From Microbacterium radiodurans (GTDB taxonomy: Bacteria > Actinomycetota > Actinomycetes > Actinomycetales > Microbacteriaceae), in assembly GCF_008710705.1 (NCBI RefSeq), contig NZ_VYRZ01000003.1, positions 620,001-684,000 on the forward strand: a stretch of DNA of 64,000 nt, in the 5' to 3' direction. Position numbers and translations under genes: made by a program. Position 1 is the stretch's first letter. Each line of letters opens with the position of its first letter. Shown piece by piece: positions 59,599 to 64,000 of the stretch. The notes under the pieces are model-generated. The model was not told the DNA's origin, did no database searches, and was given only the letters and a program-made list of their open reading frames with translations.

Positions 59599-62500
59599 AT
59601 GACCCTTCAGCACCCCGCACCGCACCAGCACGCCCCGGCGGACGACGCCCGGTCCGAACGGCTCGTGCTGCCCGACGCCGACGCCGACCTCGCGTCGGAG
59701 ATCGCCGCGGGCCGCGCCGTCGCGTGGAGCGAGCCGGTCGAGATCCTCACCTACGAGGCGGGGACGCCGAGCCCGTACCCGATGTTTCTCGACCAGCGCG
59801 TCTACCAGGGCTCGAGCGGCAAGGTCTATCCGCTCCCGTTCACGGAGTCCGTCGCCGACGAGCCGGTGCGTCGTAGCTGGCAGGCTGTGCACCTCGAGAA
59901 CGCCTACGTGCGGGTCATGGTGCTTCCCGAGCTCGGCGGCCGCATCCACATCGGCTTCGACAAGACGACCGGCTACGACTTCTTCTACCGCAACAACGTC
60001 ATCAAGCCCGCGCTCGTCGGGCTCGCCGGGCCGTGGATCAGCGGGGGAGTCGAGTTCAACTGGCCGCAGCACCACCGCCCGGCGACGTACCTGCCCGTCG
60101 AGACCGCCATCGAGCACGATCCCGACGGCGCCGTGACGGTGTGGTGCCACGACCACGACCCGTTCGCGCGCATGTCGGCGCAGCACGGCATCCGCCTGCG
60201 ACCCGACAGCTCGGTCGTCGAGCTGGTCGTGCGGCTCCACAACCGCACGAAGGAGCGTCAGACGTTCCTCTGGTGGGCGAACGTCGCCGCGCGCGTCGGC
60301 GACGACTACCAGTCGTTCTTCCCCGAGGACGTCCGCTACGTCGCCGATCACGCCCGTCGCGCGCTGACGGCGTTCCCCGAAGCGGATCGTCCCTATTACG
60401 GCGTCGACTACGCCGAGCGCGCGGCCGTCGAACCCGGCGCGGACCGCATCGACTGGTACCGGAACATCCCGGTGCCGACGTCGTACATGATCGTGGATTC
60501 GAACGAGGACTTCTTCGGCGGGTACGACCACGGGGCCGGTGCCGGCTTCGTGCACTGGGCCGAGCGGCGCGTCTCGCCCGGCAAGAAGCAGTGGACCTGG
60601 GGCGACGCGCCCTTCGGCCATGCGTGGGACGCGCAGCTCACCGACGCCGACGGACCGTACGTCGAGCTCATGGCCGGCGTCTACACCGACAACCAGCCCG
60701 ACTTCAGCTGGCTGCTGCCGGGCGAGACGAAGACCTTCACCCAGTACTGGTACCCGATCCCTGCGATCGGTCCGGCCTCGCAGGCCACTCCGGATGCCGC
60801 CGTGCACGTCGACCGCGTCGAGCGCGGCGACATCGCGGGGCCCGTGGTGCGGGTCGCCGCCGCTGTCACGAGCCCGCAGACCCGCGCCGCGCTCCGCATC
60901 CTCTCGGGGAACGAGGTCCTCGCCTCGCGCGTGGTGGACCTCCGCCCGGGCGAGGTCGCCGAGCTGTCGGCATCCGATGACGCGGCGGACGACCTGCGCG
61001 TCGAGCTGACGGATGCCACGGGCCGCCTGCTCGTGCGCTGGGAGCCGATCGCCGTCGCCGACGAGGAGCCGTGGGTCGCCGAGGAGCCGCCGCTCGCGGA
61101 GCAGATCGACTCCGTGGACGAGCTCTACCTCACGGGACTGCACCTCAGCCAGTACCGTCACCCGACCCGTTCCCCGCTGCCGTACTGGCACGCGGCCCTG
61201 CGCCTCGACCCGGGCGACGTCCGCACCAATCTCGCCCTCGCAGACCTCGACTACCGCGCCGGCCGCTACGACGTCGCACTCGATCGCGTCGAGCGCGCAC
61301 TCGCCCGTCTGACGCGGCGCAACGCCAACCCGATGGATGCCGAGGCCTTCTACCTTCACGGTCTCGTCCTCCTGCGGCTCGGGCGCCGGATCGACGCCGA
61401 ACGCGCGTTCGGCAAGGCGGCGTGGGATGGCGCGTGGGCGGCCGCGGCCGGCTTCGCGCTGGCGCAGTCGCTCGCCGCCCGGTCGCAGCATCGCGCGGCG
61501 TTCCGAGTGCTCGACGAGCTCGACCAGGTCGCCGGACACGACACCCGCCGCACCGCCCTGCGGGCTATCCTGCTCCGGCGGGCCGGGGCGGGCGAGGCCG
61601 CCGACGCGGTGCTGACCGCCGCGCGGGCGCTCGATCCGCTCGATGCCTGGCTGCGGATCCTGGACGGCGCCGAGGTGGCCGATCCCGGCATCCTGCTCGA
61701 CGTCGCCCTCGACTTCCGCGACAGCGGCGAGCACGCCGCCGCGGCCAAGCTGCTCGCCCGCGTGGCCGGCGCCGATCCCGGACCGGCCGCGAACCAGCGC
61801 GCCATCGCTTCCTACCTCGCGGCCCAGCTCGCCGACGTCGCGGGCGACACCGAGGTCGCCGCCGCGGAGCGCGCGCGTGCGCGCCGTTCGGACCTCACCC
61901 GGGCCTTCCCGGCCGGACTCGACGCCGCCGATGCCCTGGCGGCCGCGCTGGACGCCGAGCCCGACGACGCCGTGGCGCACCATCTGCTCGGCACCCTCCT
62001 CTACGCGCACCACCGTCGCTCCGAGGCGAGTGCTCACTTCGCCCGGGCGATCGAGATCGGCGACGAGAGCCCCGTGCTGCTGCGCAACGCGGGTCTCGCC
62101 GCCTACAACGTCGATGCCGACGACGAGCGCGCCTGGTCGCTCTACGATCGGGCGGTCGCAGCCGCTCCGGGCGATGCGCGCCTGCTGTTCGAGCGTGATC
62201 AGCTCGCGATCCGGCTCGGGCACGGCGCGGCCGAGCGCCTGGCGCTCCTCCGCCCCCGCGAACCCCTCGTGCTCGAGCGCGACGACCTCACGATCGCGTA
62301 CGTCGATCTGCTCGTCGCCGAGGGCGACGCGGCGCGGGCGTACGAGATCCTCACCACACGGTCGTTCCATCCCTGGGAGGGCGGCGAAGGGCTCGCGATC
62401 GCCGCGTGGGACGCGGTCCACGACGCGCTCGGGATGCCGCAGACCGACCCGCCCGCGACCCTCGGCGAGGCGCGGAGCCCCTACACCGCTCCGGTCGCCC

Positions 62501-62610
62501 GGCACGAGGACGGCGCGACGGACTACTTCGCGACGAGCCTGCCGGAGCTGCTCCTGTTCGCCCGGGAGCCTGCTGTCGATTCCGTGATCGATCCGTCGTT
62601 TCGTCCATGA
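59599..62610 (+). CDS. DUF5107 domain protein with tetratricopeptide-like repeats
   Basis: The 1,003-aa product starts at ATG 59599 (AGGAAAGG upstream). The N-terminal about 430 residues are DUF5107: YQGSSGKVYPLPFTESVADE, AYVRVMVLPELGGRIHIGFD, WISGGVEFNWPQHHRPATYL, LWWANVAARVGDDYQSFFPE. This galactose-mutarotase-like fold suggests sugar binding or hydrolysis. From about 520 to the end, TPR-like helical repeats follow (LHLSQYRHPTRSPLPYWHAA, LRLDPGDVRTNLALADLDYR, HHLLGTLLYAHHRRSEASAH). No signal peptide. It lies in the AraC/GH35 locus and likely acts in the same glycan pathway; the biochemical activity is not established. Confidence 0.85.
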   Translation: MTLQHPAPHQHAPADDARSERLVLPDADADLASEIAAGRAVAWSEPVEILTYEAGTPSPYPMFLDQRVYQGSSGKVYPLPFTESVADEPVRRSWQAVHLENAYVRVMVLPELGGRIHIGFDKTTGYDFFYRNNVIKPALVGLAGPWISGGVEFNWPQHHRPATYLPVETAIEHDPDGAVTVWCHDHDPFARMSAQHGIRLRPDSSVVELVVRLHNRTKERQTFLWWANVAARVGDDYQSFFPEDVRYVADHARRALTAFPEADRPYYGVDYAERAAVEPGADRIDWYRNIPVPTSYMIVDSNEDFFGGYDHGAGAGFVHWAERRVSPGKKQWTWGDAPFGHAWDAQLTDADGPYVELMAGVYTDNQPDFSWLLPGETKTFTQYWYPIPAIGPASQATPDAAVHVDRVERGDIAGPVVRVAAAVTSPQTRAALRILSGNEVLASRVVDLRPGEVAELSASDDAADDLRVELTDATGRLLVRWEPIAVADEEPWVAEEPPLAEQIDSVDELYLTGLHLSQYRHPTRSPLPYWHAALRLDPGDVRTNLALADLDYRAGRYDVALDRVERALARLTRRNANPMDAEAFYLHGLVLLRLGRRIDAERAFGKAAWDGAWAAAAGFALAQSLAARSQHRAAFRVLDELDQVAGHDTRRTALRAILLRRAGAGEAADAVLTAARALDPLDAWLRILDGAEVADPGILLDVALDFRDSGEHAAAAKLLARVAGADPGPAANQRAIASYLAAQLADVAGDTEVAAAERARARRSDLTRAFPAGLDAADALAAALDAEPDDAVAHHLLGTLLYAHHRRSEASAHFARAIEIGDESPVLLRNAGLAAYNVDADDERAWSLYDRAVAAAPGDARLLFERDQLAIRLGHGAAERLALLRPREPLVLERDDLTIAYVDLLVAEGDAARAYEILTTRSFHPWEGGEGLAIAAWDAVHDALGMPQTDPPATLGEARSPYTAPVARHEDGATDYFATSLPELLLFAREPAVDSVIDPSFRP

Positions 62611-62801
62611 AAGCCAGCGATTCACCCATCGTGCCGGCGTCTCGGCCGACCTAGCCTGAAGCCCGAGTTCGACGCCGAACTTCCGCACCGAGCACCACGC
62701 GCGATCGCGACGACCCCCGATCCCGTCGCACGCACCACCCGCACCTCCGGCGAGCCCTGCACCGAGCCGCCGGATCTCACGAGGAACAAAGGAGAACCAT
62801 C

Positions 62802-64000
62802 GTGAACACGTCCCTGAAGAAGCCCGTCATCGCTCTGGCAGCCCTGACCGTCTCGGCCCTCGCCCTCGCCGGATGCTCCGGCGACAACGGCTCGGGCTCG
62901 GGCGGCGGCGACGGCGACCAGGTCACCCTCGTGGTCTGGGAGTCCCTCGAGGGCCGCTCGGACTTCATCAAGCAGGCCGGCGAGGCCTACACCGAGCAGA
63001 ACCCGAACGTCACCATCGAGTACAAGAACGTCGAACTCGGCGACGCCCCCGCGCAGATCGCGCTCGACGGCCCGGCCGGCGTCGGGCCCGACGTGTTCGC
63101 CGCCCCGAGCAACGCCACCGGCGAGCTCGTCGCCGGAGGACACATCCTCGCGGTCGCCGGCGCGGACGAGCTGAGGGATGAGCTGCTCGAGGGCGCCGTC
63201 CAGAACGTCACGTACGACGACGAGATGTGGGGCGTGCCGGTCACGATCGACACCTACTCGCTGTTCTACAACAAGGCGTACGTCACCGACCCGCCGAAGA
63301 CCTGGGACGACGTCGTCGCCTTCTCGAAGCAGTTCGCCGCCGAGAACCCCGGCAAGTACGGCTTCGCCATGAACCCCGGCGTCGTCTACTACGCCGGCTC
63401 GTTCCTGTTCGACGCGCCCGACAACCTGCCGTTCGGCGAGAACGTCGACGACCCGAGCCAGCCCAACACCGACACCGCTGCCACGGCCGAGGGCGCTGCC
63501 GAGCTCGTGAAGCTCCGCGAGGTGCTGGACGTCGCCGCCGACGACCTCGACGACGCCACCGTCGACACGCTGTTCGAGAGCGGGCAGTCCGCGATGACCC
63601 TGACCGGGTCGTGGAACATCCCCGTCTTCGACGACGCCGGTCTCGACTACGCCGTCACGACGATGCCCGCGGCAGCCGGATCCGACCAGCCCTCGGGATC
63701 GTTCTCGAACTCGCGCACGATGTACGTCTCGGCCTACTCCGAGCACACCGAGGCTGCGCAGGACTTCGCCGCCTTCCTCGCGAGCCCCGAGATGCTGCAG
63801 CTCGCCTACGACCTCACCGGTTCGGTGCCCTCGGCCGACATCCCCGTCGACAACGAGGCGACGCTGGGTCTCATCGAGCAGGGCGAGTACGCCTTCCCGA
63901 GCCCGTCGATCCCCGAGGCCGCCCAGTTCTGGCTGGCGATGGACTCCGCGGTCAAGAACATCTGGAACGGTGCCGACATCGACACCGAGCTCGCCACGGC
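62802..64000 (+). CDS. Sugar ABC substrate-binding lipoprotein (MalE-type), 3' end outside window
   Basis: The reading frame opens at GTG 62802 (AAAGGAGA upstream) and is still open at the window end (about 399 codons). It has a lipoprotein signal (PVIALAALTVSALALAGC) and a Gly/Ser/Asp linker. The mature part is a maltose-binding-protein-type fold: QVTLVVWESLEGRSDFIKQA, EAYTEQNPNVTIEYKNVELG, VGPDVFAAPSNATGELVAGG, and NKAYVTDPPKTWDDVVAFSK. This fold binds malto- or galacto-oligosaccharides. It probably starts a sugar ABC operon continuing beyond the window, serving the DUF5107/GH35 locus. Confidence 0.92.
   Translation, partial: MNTSLKKPVIALAALTVSALALAGCSGDNGSGSGGGDGDQVTLVVWESLEGRSDFIKQAGEAYTEQNPNVTIEYKNVELGDAPAQIALDGPAGVGPDVFAAPSNATGELVAGGHILAVAGADELRDELLEGAVQNVTYDDEMWGVPVTIDTYSLFYNKAYVTDPPKTWDDVVAFSKQFAAENPGKYGFAMNPGVVYYAGSFLFDAPDNLPFGENVDDPSQPNTDTAATAEGAAELVKLREVLDVAADDLDDATVDTLFESGQSAMTLTGSWNIPVFDDAGLDYAVTTMPAAAGSDQPSGSFSNSRTMYVSAYSEHTEAAQDFAAFLASPEMLQLAYDLTGSVPSADIPVDNEATLGLIEQGEYAFPSPSIPEAAQFWLAMDSAVKNIWNGADIDTELAT

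Noticed and set aside
59593..62688. 1,031-aa open frame opposite the DUF5107 gene
   Set aside because: Arg/Val/Gly-rich shadow without motifs; the plus strand has a start, a ribosome site and recognisable domains.

Overview
The window looks like chromosomal DNA of a high-GC actinobacterium, most likely a Microbacteriaceae member close to Microbacterium. This rests on strong G/C bias at third codon positions, GTG/TTG starts, dense ATGA/GTGA gene overlaps, recurring GGATGC/GCATCC words inside genes, a DUF222-HNH (13E12-type) gene and several sugar ABC loci. No rRNA, complete tRNA, CRISPR array or intact insertion sequence was seen.

Region 1 (about 1-17,600) is an accessory, defence-rich island with visible decay. 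It holds the end of a type I restriction locus (hsdR), a split small membrane protein, a DUF3800 gene followed by a retron-type reverse transcriptase, a TrwC/MobF-like relaxase-helicase broken by a 17-bp tandem duplication, fragments of a NERD-type protein, an AAA (DUF3696-like) ATPase overlapping a DUF2325-type partner, a CoiA-like nuclease gene inactivated by a stop and a frameshift, a coiled-coil/zinc-ribbon pair, an HNH-like protein behind a perfect dyad, and several small unknown genes.

Region 2 (17,700-30,540) is mostly chromosomal housekeeping: an XRE regulator with a DUF2975 membrane protein, a three-gene ABC exporter, an internally deleted exonuclease-BRCT gene, a GTPase, a hydrolase, lipoproteins, an S4 protein, an ABC-F ATPase and a DUF222-HNH gene with a LexA-like box. 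A tRNA T-arm remnant (26,499-26,527) and degenerate palindromic repeats (29,714-29,977) lie here.

Region 3 (30,630-44,500) has a TetR gene and a GH2 glycosidase, then a collinear 10.6-kb catabolic operon: an NMT1/SsuA-type ABC importer, a GntR-FCD regulator, an Ldh-family dehydrogenase, an SDR, an aromatic FAD monooxygenase, two cupins, RidA, a fumarylacetoacetase-family hydrolase and an ACMSD-like amidohydrolase. Two related 17-bp operator-like sites precede its two transcription blocks. The operon is bracketed by a perfect 31-bp direct repeat of the GH2 3' end, suggesting it was inserted between the GH2 gene and a sugar ABC operon.

Region 4 (44,472-64,000) is carbohydrate uptake and glycan breakdown: a sugar ABC operon with a frameshifted second permease and a truncated LacI, a DeoR/LacI hybrid regulator, DUF2264 and 2-hydroxyacid dehydrogenase genes, TetR, a Gfo/Idh oxidoreductase, a Dabb protein, a UPF0303-like protein, a GH35-type beta-galactosidase, AraC, a DUF5107-TPR protein and a sugar-binding lipoprotein that runs off the window.
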